Assembly (NCBI RefSeq): GCF_003048255.1
Contig: NZ_CP028487.1
Location: 1 to 64,000, forward strand
Direction of reading: 5' to 3'
Length of the DNA stretch: 64,000 nucleotides
Source of the DNA: Yersinia massiliensis
GTDB lineage: Bacteria; Pseudomonadota; Gammaproteobacteria; Enterobacterales; Enterobacteriaceae
Position numbers and translations under genes: made by a program. Shown one piece after another: positions 12,374-22,023 of the stretch. The stretch's first letter is position 1; the number at the start of each line of letters is the position of its first letter. The notes below the pieces were generated by a model. It had not been told where the DNA came from, made no database searches, and worked only from the letters and a program-made list of their open reading frames with translations.

Positions 12374-12401
12374 CTTGAAAAGAAGTAAACCGACGCCATA
12401 T
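12374..12401 (+). promoter_or_regulatory. Sigma-32 heat-shock promoter of ibpA
   Basis: CTTGAA (12374-12379), a 14-bp spacer, then CGCCATAT (12394-12401), against the sigma-32 consensus CTTGAA-N13-15-CCCCATNT. This predicts a start near 12408 and a leader of about 113 nt in front of ibpA. The 366-bp gap 12156-12521 holds this promoter and the thermometer; nothing else was recognised in it. Confidence 0.75.
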
Positions 12402-12407
12402 TATTAT

Positions 12408-12521
12408 CGAGTCAGAGAGAATACGCCGATAGGGTATTCTGACGAATAGCTCGTCCATATATGGAGGGCTTATTAAAAAACAAGATAACATCCTTGCTAA
12501 TCTATTTAGGAGGCAGTTTTT
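12408..12521 (+). promoter_or_regulatory. ROSE-like RNA thermometer in the ibpA leader
   Basis: The end of the leader contains UCCUUGCU (12491-12498), carrying the ROSE anti-Shine-Dalgarno motif UUGCU. It can pair with the strong ribosome site AGGAGG at 12508-12513, eight bases before the ATG. ROSE-type thermometers control small heat-shock genes in many proteobacteria, ibpA included. Only the terminal hairpin was traced by eye; the 5' hairpins were not folded. Confidence 0.7.
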
Positions 12522-12935
12522 ATGCGTAATACTGAGCTTGCTCCACTGTATCGTTCAGCGATTGGTTTTGACCGTTTATTTAATCTATTAGAATCTGGGC
12601 AGAATCAAACTAATGGGGGATACCCTCCTTATAATGTCGAATTAGTTGATGATAACCACTATCGCATTGCTATTGCGGTGGCGGGTTTTGCAGAAAAAGA
12701 TTTAGACATCACGACACAAGATAACTTGTTGATTGTTCGTGGTTCTCGTGCTGGCGAGCCTGCGCAACGCACTTACCTATATCAAGGTATCGCAGAGCGT
12801 AACTTTGAGCGTAAATTCCAGTTGGCTGAACACGTGAAAATTAAAGGTGCCAACTTGGTAAACGGCTTGCTGTATATCGATCTCGAACGTGTTGTACCCG
12901 AGAATTTAAAACCACGTAGAATTGAAATTAAATAA
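12522..12935 (+). CDS. ibpA: Small heat-shock protein IbpA
   Basis: 137-aa Hsp20/alpha-crystallin chaperone, the size of E. coli IbpA. It binds unfolding proteins on aggregates and hands them to DnaK/ClpB. Alpha-crystallin domain at about residues 30-125: [20 protein letters not shown] at its start and [14 protein letters not shown] at its end, then a short IxI-like tail (PRRIEIK). Expression should be doubly heat-controlled, by sigma-32 and by the leader thermometer. Confidence 0.96.
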   Translation: MRNTELAPLYRSAIGFDRLFNLLESGQNQTNGGYPPYNVELVDDNHYRIAIAVAGFAEKDLDITTQDNLLIVRGSRAGEPAQRTYLYQGIAERNFERKFQLAEHVKIKGANLVNGLLYIDLERVVPENLKPRRIEIK

Positions 12936-13233
12936 TTAGCCTCTATATAGAGAGTAAGTCATTTATTTAGTGGCGACTGTCTAATAACGTTGTTTATATG
13001 AAAATGGCTTTATCATGATAGTCGAGTAGTCGTGTTCAGCCTGCCGTAATCGGGGGCTAACCAGCCACGGATTGAGAGATGTAAATACGATAACGTCAGT
13101 ATTTTATGTTAGGGGTTTTTATATCATTCATTCGTGGCTGCATATTATCTTAATACCCAAAATATTCTAACTTGTCGGCATCGGCACGTTGAAAATGATG
13201 GGGATATCTCGCTTCAAAGAAGGAGTTATATCT
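12936..13233 (+). promoter_or_regulatory. Long ibpA-ibpB spacer with a second thermometer-like hairpin
   Basis: 298-bp spacer, longer than the roughly 110 bp remembered for E. coli. Its end has UCGCU (13209-13213) followed by AAGGAG (13220-13225) and the ibpB ATG at 13234, which matches the ROSE pattern U(U/C)GCU opposite the ribosome site. A CAGCCACG / CGTGGCTG pair (about 13070 and 13133) could form a long-range stem. No gene was seen in the spacer. Confidence 0.55.
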
Positions 13234-13698
13234 ATGCGTAACTATGATTTGTCACCATTACTTCGTCAGTGGATTGGTTTTGATAAACTGGCTAACTCAA
13301 TGCAAGGCGCTCAGGATGCTCAAGGCTTCCCGCCATACAACATTGAAAAAACGGATGATAACCACTATCGCATCTCACTGGCATTGGCCGGTTTTAAACA
13401 GAGCGATTTGGACATCGAAGTTGAAGGTCCACGTCTGACCGTTCGCGGTAAAACCGCACCGGCAGATAAGCAGGTTGAATACCTGCATCAGGGCTTAGCC
13501 CGTAAAGAGTTCTCACTGACCTTCACATTGGCTGAGCATCTGAATGTGGATAATGCTCAGTTTGAAAACGGTATGCTGCACATTGATCTGCTACGTCAGG
13601 TGCCAGAAGCGCTGCAACCACAGCGTATTACTATCGGCAGTGCAGCTCCTCAAGAGCAGCAAGTGATAGAAAGCTCGGTAGCTACTGAGCAGCAGTAA
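13234..13698 (+). CDS. ibpB: Small heat-shock protein IbpB
   Basis: 154-aa Hsp20 chaperone, partner of IbpA in co-aggregation and disaggregation. The start [19 protein letters not shown] at 13234 is chosen because AAGGAG precedes it; an in-frame ATG at 13189 would place the thermometer hairpin inside the coding region. The alpha-crystallin domain runs from [20 protein letters not shown] to [14 protein letters not shown]. The C-terminal tail is longer than that of IbpA and rich in Gln/Glu. Confidence 0.95.
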   Translation: MRNYDLSPLLRQWIGFDKLANSMQGAQDAQGFPPYNIEKTDDNHYRISLALAGFKQSDLDIEVEGPRLTVRGKTAPADKQVEYLHQGLARKEFSLTFTLAEHLNVDNAQFENGMLHIDLLRQVPEALQPQRITIGSAAPQEQQVIESSVATEQQ

Positions 13699-13793
13699 TT
13701 ATGATGACCGATACCTCTGCGTGGGGTATCGGTAACGATAATCCTCTCCTTGTTTTGTCTTTTTAGCGTTTAGCTTTTCCTCGTTAACTTTTT

Positions 13794-13828
13794 CACCGGA
13801 GAGATTCCCCGCTCTCCGGTGCATTTTG
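13794..13828 (+). terminator. Terminator between ibpB and yidE
   Basis: CACCGGAGAG (13794-13803) and CTCTCCGGTG (13812-13821) form a perfect 10-bp stem with an 8-nt loop, followed by CATTTTGT. A second 9-bp hairpin (ACCGATACC / GGTATCGGT) lies closer to ibpB at about 13707-13734, without a T run. Together they probably end the ibpAB transcript. Confidence 0.65.
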
Positions 13829-13961
13829 TGGTGTATCCCACATTCAACCGTTCCCCCTTCTGACAGAATCCTTACTAATTGTAAGAATTTAAGGCCATGT
13901 TTGTATCGCGACACATTCCCGATGGCCGACCCGTTTTTAAACTTAGGCAAGGAAGTGATTT

Positions 13962-15623
13962 ATGAGTGCTATCGCCCTTACCGTCAGTATGTTGGCGCTT
14001 GTCGCCGTATTGGGGTTATGGATCGGTAATTGGAAAGTCTATGGTGTTGGGTTAGGTATTGGTGGGGTGCTATTTGGCGGCATTATTGTCGGCCATTTTG
14101 CACAAACGTATGACGTGGTGTTGAACGCAGACATGCTGCATTTCATTCAGGAATTTGGCCTGATTCTGTTTGTTTACACCATCGGTATTCAAGTCGGGCC
14201 GGGGTTCTTCTCTTCCTTACGTGTTTCGGGACTGCGGCTAAACCTCTTTGCCATTCTCATGGTCGTGGTTGGCGGGATAGTGACGGCGATTATCCATAAA
14301 CTGTTTGCTGTGCCGCTACCGATCATTCTCGGGGTGTTCTCGGGGGCGGTAACCAACACGCCTGCACTGGGGGCAGCACAACAAATCCTCACTGATTTAG
14401 GTTCTCCGCCTCAATTGGTCAGCCAGATGGGGATGGGCTATGCGATGGCCTACCCATTTGGTATTTGCGGCATCTTGTTGGTGATGTGGCTGATTCGCTT
14501 ATTCTTTAAGGTCAACATTGATCGTGAAGCAAAAGAGTTTGATAGCAGCCACGGGCAGAATCGTGAATTGCTGCAAACCATGAACGTGGCGGTCCGTAAC
14601 CCCAACTTGAATGGTTTATCCATGCAAGACGTGCCGTTGCTCAACAGTGATGAGGTGGTTTGCTCGCGCTTGAAACGCGGTGATCTGTTGATGGTGCCAT
14701 TGCCTGGTACCGTGATTGAGCTAGGCGATTACCTGCATTTGGTCGGGCAGCGTGAAGCCTTAGATAAAGTGCGATTGGTGGTGGGGGAAGAGGTGGATGT
14801 CACCCTCTCGACAGCCAGCACGATATTGCAAACCGCCCGCGTGGTGGTCACCAACGAGGCGGTGCTAGGCAAAAAAATTCGCGACCTTAATCTGAAGCAG
14901 AAATATGACGTCGCTATCACCCGTTTGAATCGTGCGGGTATCGAACTGGTGGCCAGTAACAGTGCGAGTTTGCAATTTGGTGACATTCTGAATCTGGTGG
15001 GCCGTCCGGAAGCGATCGAGGCCGTGTCTGCCGTGGTGGGGAACGCCCAGCAGAAACTGCAACAAGTACAGATGCTGCCGGTCTTTATCGGTGTCGGTTT
15101 GGGGGTATTGCTAGGGTCTATCCCTTTGTTTATACCGGGTTTCCCTGCGGCACTGCGCTTAGGGTTGGCCGGTGGCCCGCTGGTGGTGGCACTGATACTC
15201 GGGCGTATTGGTAGCATTGGTAAGCTGTATTGGTTTATGCCGCCGAGTGCGAACTTGGCGCTGCGTGAACTGGGGATTGTGCTGTTCTTGTCCGTTGTCG
15301 GATTGAAATCGGGCGGTGACTTTATCAATACCTTGGTCAATGGTGATGGGCTGGCGTGGATTGGTTATGGTGCGATGATTACCGGTATTCCACTGTTGAC
15401 GGTGGGGATTCTGGCGCGGATGTTGGCGAAGATGAATTACCTGACCTTGTGCGGTATGTTAGCCGGTTCTATGACAGACCCACCGGCGTTGGCCTTTGCC
15501 AATGGCATTCATCCTACCAGCGGCGCAGCAGCATTGTCTTATGCCACGGTTTATCCGTTAGCGATGTTTTTGCGGATTATGTCGCCGCAGATCCTCGCGG
15601 TACTGTTCTGGACAACGATGTGA
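13962..15623 (+). CDS. yidE: Putative transporter YidE (AAE family)
   Basis: 553-aa inner-membrane protein of the aspartate:alanine exchanger (AAE) family. Two blocks of hydrophobic helices (about residues 1-190 and 370-553) flank two cytoplasmic RCK_C/TrkA-C domains, which carry paired motifs such as [23 protein letters not shown] and [14 protein letters not shown]. Family signatures [14 protein letters not shown] and [13 protein letters not shown] sit in the two membrane halves. Substrate unknown. Position after ibpB is conserved with E. coli. Confidence 0.92.
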   Translation: MSAIALTVSMLALVAVLGLWIGNWKVYGVGLGIGGVLFGGIIVGHFAQTYDVVLNADMLHFIQEFGLILFVYTIGIQVGPGFFSSLRVSGLRLNLFAILMVVVGGIVTAIIHKLFAVPLPIILGVFSGAVTNTPALGAAQQILTDLGSPPQLVSQMGMGYAMAYPFGICGILLVMWLIRLFFKVNIDREAKEFDSSHGQNRELLQTMNVAVRNPNLNGLSMQDVPLLNSDEVVCSRLKRGDLLMVPLPGTVIELGDYLHLVGQREALDKVRLVVGEEVDVTLSTASTILQTARVVVTNEAVLGKKIRDLNLKQKYDVAITRLNRAGIELVASNSASLQFGDILNLVGRPEAIEAVSAVVGNAQQKLQQVQMLPVFIGVGLGVLLGSIPLFIPGFPAALRLGLAGGPLVVALILGRIGSIGKLYWFMPPSANLALRELGIVLFLSVVGLKSGGDFINTLVNGDGLAWIGYGAMITGIPLLTVGILARMLAKMNYLTLCGMLAGSMTDPPALAFANGIHPTSGAAALSYATVYPLAMFLRIMSPQILAVLFWTTM

Positions 15624-15654
15624 TTTAGTCTGTGAGTGGTAATCATCAGATTTT

Positions 15655-15679
15655 AGGGCAGCCAATACGCTGCCCTTTT
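15655..15679. terminator. Terminator between convergent yidE and avtA
   Basis: AGGGCAGC (15655-15662) pairs with GCTGCCCT (15669-15676) around a six-base loop, followed by TTT on the plus strand and AAAA on the other side of the stem, so it may serve both convergent genes. Confidence 0.7.
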
Positions 15680-15698
15680 GACGTTTACTACATGCCGA

Positions 15699-16952
15699 TT
15701 ACTGCGCTTCTTGGAATGCCAGCTCAATTTCTTCAGCCAGAATGACCACCCCTTTTTCAATCTCTTCCGGCGCGGGGACGTAATTCATGCGCATGCATTG
15801 ATGGGTATGTGGCCAGTCATACTCAAGCCCTGGGAAGAAGTAGTGGCCCGGCACCATCAACACACCGCGTTTTTTCAGGCGTTGATAGAGCAGCTCGGTA
15901 CTGATGGGCAGGTCTTTAAACCATAACCAGAGGAAAATAGCCCCTTCTGGTTTGTGGATCAGGCAACGTTCTGGCGGCAGATATTTACGCAAAATCGCGA
16001 TTGTTTGCTGTACGCGCTCAAAATAAAATGGCCGGATGACCTCGTTGGATAAGCGTAATAAGTCACCACGCTCAATCATCTCAGCGGCGATGGCCGGCCC
16101 CATACTGCCCGGCGATAAGCTGATGATGCCATTCATATTGGTGATAGCAGATATCACTTTTTCATCGGCAATAATGATACCGCAGCGTGAACCGGGTAGG
16201 CCGAGTTTTGATAGGCTCATGCACAGGATGATATTGGGGTTCCACAGCGGCGTTGCGTCGGTAAAAATGATACCGGGGAAAGGCACGCCATAGGCATTAT
16301 CAATCAATAGCGGGATCTCACGCTGCTGAGCGATAGTATCAAGGCGAATCAGCTCTTCGTCCGTGATGACGTTACCGGTTGGGTTGGTTGGCCGTGAAAC
16401 GCAGATCAAACCAATATCATCGGTAATATTGAGGTGGTCAAAATCAACGTGGTACTTGAATTGGCCTTCCGGTAGCAGCTCAATGTTAGGTTTGGCGGAG
16501 ACAAATAAGTCTTCATCTAGACCGGCATCAGCATAACCGAGGTACTCAGGGGCCAGCGGGAACAGTACTCGACGACGGCTACCATCAGCATAGCGGCCTG
16601 CGAACAAGTTAAATAAGTAGAAAAATGCGCTCTGACTACCATTTGTCAGTGCAATATTCTGTGGCTCAATGTGCCAACCCAGCTCGTCACGCAGCATTTT
16701 CGCCAGCGCTTTTAACAGAATATCTTTGCCCTGCGGCCCATCGTAATTACACAATGCCTCGGTCAATTGCCCACGTTCCAGCATCTCCTGACAAAGCTGT
16801 TGGAAGTACGCATCCATCTCTGGGATATGTGCCGGATTTCCACCGCCGAGCATGATTGAACCTGGGGTTCTCAGTCCGTCGTTAAGGTCGTCCATCAGTC
16901 TGGTAATCCCCGCGTAGCGGGTGAATTTGTCGCCGAAAAGTGAAAACTTCAT
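15699..16952 (-). CDS. avtA: Valine-pyruvate transaminase AvtA
   Basis: 417-aa class I PLP aminotransferase that makes alanine from pyruvate with valine as donor. The length equals E. coli AvtA when the ATG at 16952 (MKFSLFGDKFTRYAGI) is used; the frame extends upstream but into a non-conserved stretch. Visible: GGGNPAHIPEMD, TNGSQSAFFYLFNLFAGR, SRPTNPTGNVITDEE, and the PLP lysine in MSLSKLGLPGSRCGI. malS lies upstream on the same strand, as in E. coli. Confidence 0.96.
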   Translation of the reverse strand: MKFSLFGDKFTRYAGITRLMDDLNDGLRTPGSIMLGGGNPAHIPEMDAYFQQLCQEMLERGQLTEALCNYDGPQGKDILLKALAKMLRDELGWHIEPQNIALTNGSQSAFFYLFNLFAGRYADGSRRRVLFPLAPEYLGYADAGLDEDLFVSAKPNIELLPEGQFKYHVDFDHLNITDDIGLICVSRPTNPTGNVITDEELIRLDTIAQQREIPLLIDNAYGVPFPGIIFTDATPLWNPNIILCMSLSKLGLPGSRCGIIIADEKVISAITNMNGIISLSPGSMGPAIAAEMIERGDLLRLSNEVIRPFYFERVQQTIAILRKYLPPERCLIHKPEGAIFLWLWFKDLPISTELLYQRLKKRGVLMVPGHYFFPGLEYDWPHTHQCMRMNYVPAPEEIEKGVVILAEEIELAFQEAQ

Positions 16953-17033
16953 AAATGAAAATTTATTGTTATCCGTAAGTGAACAAGTACCATACTCGCA
17001 GATAAAAGCGGGTGCAATGCGGAAAGATTTCTT

Positions 17034-17068
17034 CCCACCGACTGATAATATCGGTGGGGTTTGTTTTT
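17034..17068 (+). terminator. Hairpin between malS and avtA
   Basis: CCCACCGA (17034-17041) and TCGGTGGG (17051-17058) form an 8-bp stem with a 9-nt loop. The T-rich run (GTTTGTTTTTG) follows on the plus strand, away from the direction of malS transcription, so its role as a malS terminator is doubtful. Confidence 0.4.
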
Positions 17069-17085
17069 GCGGGATAATCCGCTGA

Positions 17086-19152
17086 TTACTCTTTTTTATC
17101 GCCCACCCAAACAACTAACACTTTATCGCCCTGATGTTGGCGGCTAAAAGCATAGTAATCAGATGTTTGTTGTGATTGCTGTTCACCCGCACCAATGGCC
17201 GGATGGCGAGCGCGGAACTGACTGACTTTTTGCCAGTGCGCCAATAAGGCACCTTTATCCCCCGCGAGTTCTTGCCAGTTCATATCAGAACGAGTGCCTT
17301 GCAAGGGGTCAGAACCGGTTGGGCCGAACGCGCGACCGCTTTCATCACCGTAGAAGATTTGTACCGCTCCCGGTGCAAGTAGCAGCAGATCCCCCGCCCG
17401 TTGTTGTTTAACCAATGATTGCTGTGCATCATCGTTAAAAAACAGCCGAGTATCGTGCGACGATATATAGCTCAACACATTGAAACCTTGCAGCTTTTCG
17501 GCCATTTGTTGGTAAGTGCCGTCAATGGAAGAGAAGCAGGTGAGCGCCGCTTTGGCTTGATCCTGAAAATCAAAATTAATCATGGCATCAAAACCGTTTT
17601 GGTAATAATCGCTCTTCATCACGCCATGGCCCCAAGCTTCGCCGGTCATCCAGAACGGTAAGTCATCAAGTGCCTGATCGGGATGAGCCGCTTTCCATGC
17701 TGCCAATGCGGCGGTGGCTTGTTGCTTCAGTTGCTGCCAAGCGGGTTTCTCCACATGCTTGGCGGTATCGACCCGAAAACCGTCAATCCCATAATCACGC
17801 ACCCATTGGCTCAACCAATGCGTCATGTAATCACGTGGTGTGGCGTTAGGTATTTCCCGTGCGGCGGTATCCGGCTTATGGCGGTAAAACACCGGTAAAC
17901 CACTGGGTTGTGTTGACTCTGTTTTGATGTCCGGAAGAAAAGCCAGCGACATGGTCAAATCGTCATAACCAGGCGAATCGTAATCGCCAATATCGGTGCG
18001 GATCCACTTTTTACCCCACCAATTATCCCATGCGGCTTTATCACCGAAGTTGATGTAATCATTAAAACTATGCCACGTTTGGCCGCTGCCGGGTGTCCAG
18101 TCAGTCCAGTTTTTCCCTAAGGTTTTTGTGAGGTTATCGCCTTGCAAATAGAGCGCGCCGAATTGATAGCTCTGCATATCTGCCAGCGTGGCATAACCCA
18201 CATGGTTCATCACCACATCAAAGAGAATACGAATACCGCGTTTATGCGCTTGCTCAACCAGCGTGCGAAGCTCTTGTTCAGTACCCATATTGGCATCGAG
18301 GCGGGTCCAATCTAGCCCGTAATAACCATGGTAAGCATAGTGTGGGAAGTCACCTTTGGTGCCACCACCGACCCAGCCATGGATCTGTTCAAGGGGGGAG
18401 CTTATCCATAGGGCATTGACGCCAAGCTGTTGCAGATAATCCAGTTTTTCGGTTAATCCGGCTAAATCACCACCGTGAAATGTGCCGATCTCCTGCATGC
18501 CATCACCATGACGGCCATAGCTATGATCATTGGCGGGATTACCATTTTTGAAGCGATCGGTTAGCGCAAAATAGACAGTGGCATTTTGCCAACTGAACGG
18601 CGCAGCTTGCTGGGTTTGTGCGGATTCCAGTAGCAGTAACCCTCCGCTTTCAGGGGCAGGCTGCAAGGTGATTTTGCCGAGGGAAACTTTTGCCGTTTGG
18701 CCGGAGTAGAAATCCCGTACCAGCTCACCTTCAGCGAAGGTTTTTCGTACATCAATCGTTACTGGCTGGCCATCCCAGCGTTGGCAACTGTGGGCCACGA
18801 CGCGAACGGTTTCTGCCACCGGTTCTTTGAGGCTTAGCGTCAAGGTTGGGGTGCCACTGCGGGTATCAATGCGTGCTTGATACTGACCATCACGGAACAG
18901 CCGCCATTGGATGTCAGCTTGATTTTGGCAAGGTTGCAGCGAAAAAGTCTGATTAAGCTTCACCGCGCCAGTGGGTTGCCAGCACTGTTTATCCTGATAA
19001 AACTTGAGCGGGTATTCGCCTTTGGTCAATGTACTGCTACTGAGAAAAACACCGCTATCGTGCTCAGTAAAGGCTGGGAAATGCTGAAGTGACCAATTCG
19101 CCATCGCGGTGGGTGCGATAAGGAGTAGCAAAGGAACCGTGAGTTGCCGCAT
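17086..19152 (-). CDS. malS: Periplasmic alpha-amylase MalS
   Basis: 688-aa secreted GH13 alpha-amylase that cleaves maltodextrins in the periplasm. Signal peptide MRQLTVPLLLLIAPTAMA. An N-terminal beta-sandwich region precedes the catalytic barrel. Barrel motifs: region I FDVVMNHVG, region II DGFRVDTAKHVEK (nucleophile Asp), region III GEAWGHG (acid/base Glu), region IV SYISSHDTRL. The length is near E. coli MalS (676). In E. coli it belongs to the MalT regulon; no MalT box was confirmed here. Confidence 0.95.
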   Translation of the reverse strand: MRQLTVPLLLLIAPTAMANWSLQHFPAFTEHDSGVFLSSSTLTKGEYPLKFYQDKQCWQPTGAVKLNQTFSLQPCQNQADIQWRLFRDGQYQARIDTRSGTPTLTLSLKEPVAETVRVVAHSCQRWDGQPVTIDVRKTFAEGELVRDFYSGQTAKVSLGKITLQPAPESGGLLLLESAQTQQAAPFSWQNATVYFALTDRFKNGNPANDHSYGRHGDGMQEIGTFHGGDLAGLTEKLDYLQQLGVNALWISSPLEQIHGWVGGGTKGDFPHYAYHGYYGLDWTRLDANMGTEQELRTLVEQAHKRGIRILFDVVMNHVGYATLADMQSYQFGALYLQGDNLTKTLGKNWTDWTPGSGQTWHSFNDYINFGDKAAWDNWWGKKWIRTDIGDYDSPGYDDLTMSLAFLPDIKTESTQPSGLPVFYRHKPDTAAREIPNATPRDYMTHWLSQWVRDYGIDGFRVDTAKHVEKPAWQQLKQQATAALAAWKAAHPDQALDDLPFWMTGEAWGHGVMKSDYYQNGFDAMINFDFQDQAKAALTCFSSIDGTYQQMAEKLQGFNVLSYISSHDTRLFFNDDAQQSLVKQQRAGDLLLLAPGAVQIFYGDESGRAFGPTGSDPLQGTRSDMNWQELAGDKGALLAHWQKVSQFRARHPAIGAGEQQSQQTSDYYAFSRQHQGDKVLVVWVGDKKE

Positions 19153-19219
19153 TGCACATCTTCCCTAGATTTGAATAAAGTTTGATGAGTATCAGTCTGC
19201 CTTTTGCTGAAGAAATAGC

Positions 19220-19250
19220 CTCCTCCCTGCGTCATCTTTACAGGGAGGAG
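19220..19250 (-). terminator. Hairpin downstream of ghrB
   Basis: CTCCTCCCTG (19220-19229) and CAGGGAGGAG (19241-19250) form a perfect 10-bp stem between the ghrB stop and malS. The minus-strand tail (GGCTATTTCTTC) is only mildly T-rich, so it is a moderate terminator candidate for ghrB. Confidence 0.5.
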
Positions 19251-19308
19251 AACGATGGAGGAGAGGAGATTTGGCCCGCAAGCAGGCCAGTGCCGGTATT
19301 TGCTGAGC

Positions 19309-20289
19309 TTACGCTTGCTGCAAAACCTGCGGGTTAACACAGTTTTCTTTGACGGTGCCAGTCAACGCGGCAATCAGGTTATCCACGGCACAGGCCGCCA
19401 TGTTATAGCGGGTTTCGTGGGTCGCGGAGCCAATATGCGGCACGGCCACCACATTACGTAAAGCCAGCAGGGGTGAATCCACTGGTAGCGGCTCTTGCTC
19501 AAACACATCTAATCCCGCACCATGCAGGGTACCGTCTTGCAGGGCCGCAATCAGCGCCTGCTCATCCACTACTGGCCCGCGGCCAGCATTAATCAAAATG
19601 GCGCTGGATTTCATTTTGGCCAGTTGTTCTCGGCCGATCATATGGTAAGTCTGCTCGGTCATGGGCAGCGTAATGCAGAGGAAATCAACTTCTGCGAGCA
19701 ACGTATCTAAGTCACAACGGCGCGCGCCAAAGCGCGTTTCGGCTTCTTCATGGGGGCGGCGGCTGGTGTACAGCACCGGCATGCTAAAACCGAAGTGTGC
19801 CCGTTGGGCCAGTGCCATACCAATCCGGCCCATGCCGAGAATCCCGATGGTTTTATGATGAACATCCACGCCATACCAATCATCAGTAATACTTTCTTGC
19901 CACTCACCAGCTTTGACTCGCTCGGCCAATTCCACCACGCGACGGGCAGTGGAAAGCATCAGTGCCATCATGGTATCAGCCACGGTTTCGGTGAGCACGG
20001 TGGGGGTATGCATCAGCGCTACACCACGTTGATTGAGTGCTTCCACATCAAAATTGTCATAACCGACGGAAATGGTTGAGGCGACACGCAGACGTGGCGC
20101 TAATTGCAAAAAGGCGCTATCAATTTTACCGCCAGAACCAATCAGCCCCTGTGCTTGCGCGAGTGCCGATAATAGCTCGGGCTGATTATCCGGCGTTAAG
20201 CCCTCAAAACTGTTGACGGTAAAATGTTGCGCTAATCGTTGATGCAGGTCGTCTGGAATACTTTTGTACAGCACAATAGAAGGCTTCAT
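19309..20289 (-). CDS. ghrB: Glyoxylate/hydroxypyruvate reductase B
   Basis: 326-aa D-2-hydroxyacid dehydrogenase that reduces glyoxylate and hydroxypyruvate (and 2-keto-gluconate in some enzymes) with NADPH. The start at 20289 ([15 protein letters not shown]) has GGAG six bases ahead; the frame continues upstream with a non-conserved sequence. Visible: Rossmann motif [20 protein letters not shown]-favouring [10 protein letters not shown] after it, [14 protein letters not shown], and the catalytic Arg...Glu...His in [11 protein letters not shown]. Confidence 0.94.
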   Translation of the reverse strand: MKPSIVLYKSIPDDLHQRLAQHFTVNSFEGLTPDNQPELLSALAQAQGLIGSGGKIDSAFLQLAPRLRVASTISVGYDNFDVEALNQRGVALMHTPTVLTETVADTMMALMLSTARRVVELAERVKAGEWQESITDDWYGVDVHHKTIGILGMGRIGMALAQRAHFGFSMPVLYTSRRPHEEAETRFGARRCDLDTLLAEVDFLCITLPMTEQTYHMIGREQLAKMKSSAILINAGRGPVVDEQALIAALQDGTLHGAGLDVFEQEPLPVDSPLLALRNVVAVPHIGSATHETRYNMAACAVDNLIAALTGTVKENCVNPQVLQQA

Positions 20290-20399
20290 CGCAAACTCCA
20301 ATTCATTTGGACTGGTGATATCTGAAGCCAGCATAACAGTGAACACATCCGTGTGATCAAGCACTAATCACCCTGATAATGTTACGGCTCATGAAAAGA

Positions 20400-21842
20400 T
20401 CATGCCTCGTGACTGACGGTATTCTTGGCGGCATGACTCTGCGAGCGAATAGCGGCACAACGTAGCGCGGTGATCATTGCCAGCGCCGGCGCAATGGCGA
20501 ACAAGGTAAACAACCAGTGAGCGGTATTCTGCGCGCCGACGACACCACCGGGAAGATTCAAGCCGGAGAGATTGGCGACCATGCCTGCCATCGCGGCACC
20601 GACAGCCGTTGCGAACATTTGCACCGTGGTAATGGACGCGCCGGCGATGTCTTTATCTTCGTCAGCAGCCACTTGCAGAATTCGGGTCAGCAGATGCGGC
20701 CAGCCAAAACCGATACCAAAGCCCACCATGGTGAGTGCGAGCGCGATGGGTGTCATCTGCTGCCAACCGCCCAGTGAAGTGACTGGCATCAAGACAGCGA
20801 GCCCCAGGATACCCGCGAGAACAATCAGTGGACCGCTAATGATGGCCCAACGAATACCTGACTTCTTCCAGCCCGCGCTCATCATTTCAGAAATCGTCCA
20901 ACCAGCCGCCATGGTCGCGGCAATATAACCGGAAATCAGCGGTGATTGGCCGTGCAGAGTTTGCAAGAAATAAGGGACGAAAATCTCACAAGTAATACCG
21001 ACTGCCAATAATGAAATGGTGATGTAAAGTGCCGCCAGCGGTGAGCTAAGGCGTAAGGCACCTTTTGGTAGCAAGCGAGCGGTGGCACGGGATTCGATGC
21101 GGAATAATAGCAGTAACAACAGAATGGCTAGCGCCATCCCCGCCATGTTAACCACACTACTGCTCGCGATGCTGCTGGCGGAAATTGTCAGGACAATGGC
21201 GGTTAAGAGCACTAATTGCGTGACCGGCAGCGCTGACGCTGTGGTGCTGGATTTGCCCGCAGGCAAGATACGCCAAGTAAAAATGGCATAAATTAGGGTG
21301 ACGGGTAACAAGGTCCAGAATGCAAAGCGCCACGCATCCATTTGGGCAAAAATACCGCCGATAGCCGGGCCAATCAGGGTCGCCACCCCCCACATCCCTG
21401 ATATCAGCGCCATGGCCCGTGGCCATAATGATTGCGCAAAAACCAGATTAATCATGGCGTAAGAGAGGGCAAACAAGAAGCCGCCCCCTAACCCCTGCAC
21501 TGTGCGGCCAATCAGCATGAGCGGCATGTTCGGGGCCATGGCACAGAGTGCGCTCCCCAACATAAAGACCAGCGAGGCAAAAAGGTAGGCACTGCGCGGG
21601 CCGTAGCCACTTAGCAGGCGCGCAGAAAGGGCCGAACCGAGGATGGAAGCCGTTACGAATAAAGTGGTATTCCAAGCGTATAGGCTAAGCCCGTCAATCT
21701 CGAGAACCACGGAGGGCAAAATGGTGGTAGCGATATAAATATTGATCGCATGTAATACGACACCCCCTGACAGGGCTATGGCAAAAGCCGCATTTTTACC
21801 GGAGAACAAGTCACTCCAACGGCTCGCATCATTTGTTATCAC
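20400..21842 (-). CDS. MFS multidrug-type transporter
   Basis: About 480 aa of mostly hydrophobic segments (12-14 predicted helices) in the EmrB/QacA-like DHA2 style. Motifs: GSALSARLLSGYGPRSAYLFAS (loop 2-3 like), GRTVQGLGGGFLFALSYA, and WPRAMALISGMWGVATLIGPAIGGIFAQ (motif C). The GTG at 21842 is preferred because AGGATG lies just upstream; a TTG at 21932 would add 30 unlikely N-terminal residues and would fall within the promoter. It is divergent from the COG2345 regulator at 22024, which probably controls it. Substrate unknown. Confidence 0.82.
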   Translation of the reverse strand: MITNDASRWSDLFSGKNAAFAIALSGGVVLHAINIYIATTILPSVVLEIDGLSLYAWNTTLFVTASILGSALSARLLSGYGPRSAYLFASLVFMLGSALCAMAPNMPLMLIGRTVQGLGGGFLFALSYAMINLVFAQSLWPRAMALISGMWGVATLIGPAIGGIFAQMDAWRFAFWTLLPVTLIYAIFTWRILPAGKSSTTASALPVTQLVLLTAIVLTISASSIASSSVVNMAGMALAILLLLLLFRIESRATARLLPKGALRLSSPLAALYITISLLAVGITCEIFVPYFLQTLHGQSPLISGYIAATMAAGWTISEMMSAGWKKSGIRWAIISGPLIVLAGILGLAVLMPVTSLGGWQQMTPIALALTMVGFGIGFGWPHLLTRILQVAADEDKDIAGASITTVQMFATAVGAAMAGMVANLSGLNLPGGVVGAQNTAHWLFTLFAIAPALAMITALRCAAIRSQSHAAKNTVSHEA

Positions 21843-21947
21843 GTTTTCATCCTGCCAGTAGTCTGGTTGTTGAGTTGATTTTTTTGTTACGATAAAGTTA
21901 AACAAGTAAATTCTTGGAATAAGGTAGGCCAATCATCAATAATAAGT

Positions 21948-21961
21948 CAAGCATCTGCTTG
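21948..21961. promoter_or_regulatory. Palindrome in the exporter/regulator intergenic region
   Basis: CAAGCA-TC-TGCTTG is a perfect 14-bp palindrome. It overlaps a minus-strand TTGACTT that could be the -35 of the transporter, and it lies about 60 bp before the divergent regulator, which is where a shared operator would be expected. Confidence 0.4.
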
Positions 21962-22023
21962 GGAAATGTTATGCTGGTAATTATTCATCATAAATTAAAG
22001 CTCGCTATGCTACCGGGGAAGAT

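Noticed and set aside
13189..13233. Upstream ATG as the ibpB start
   Set aside because: It would add 15 non-conserved residues and place the ribosome site and thermometer hairpin in coding sequence.
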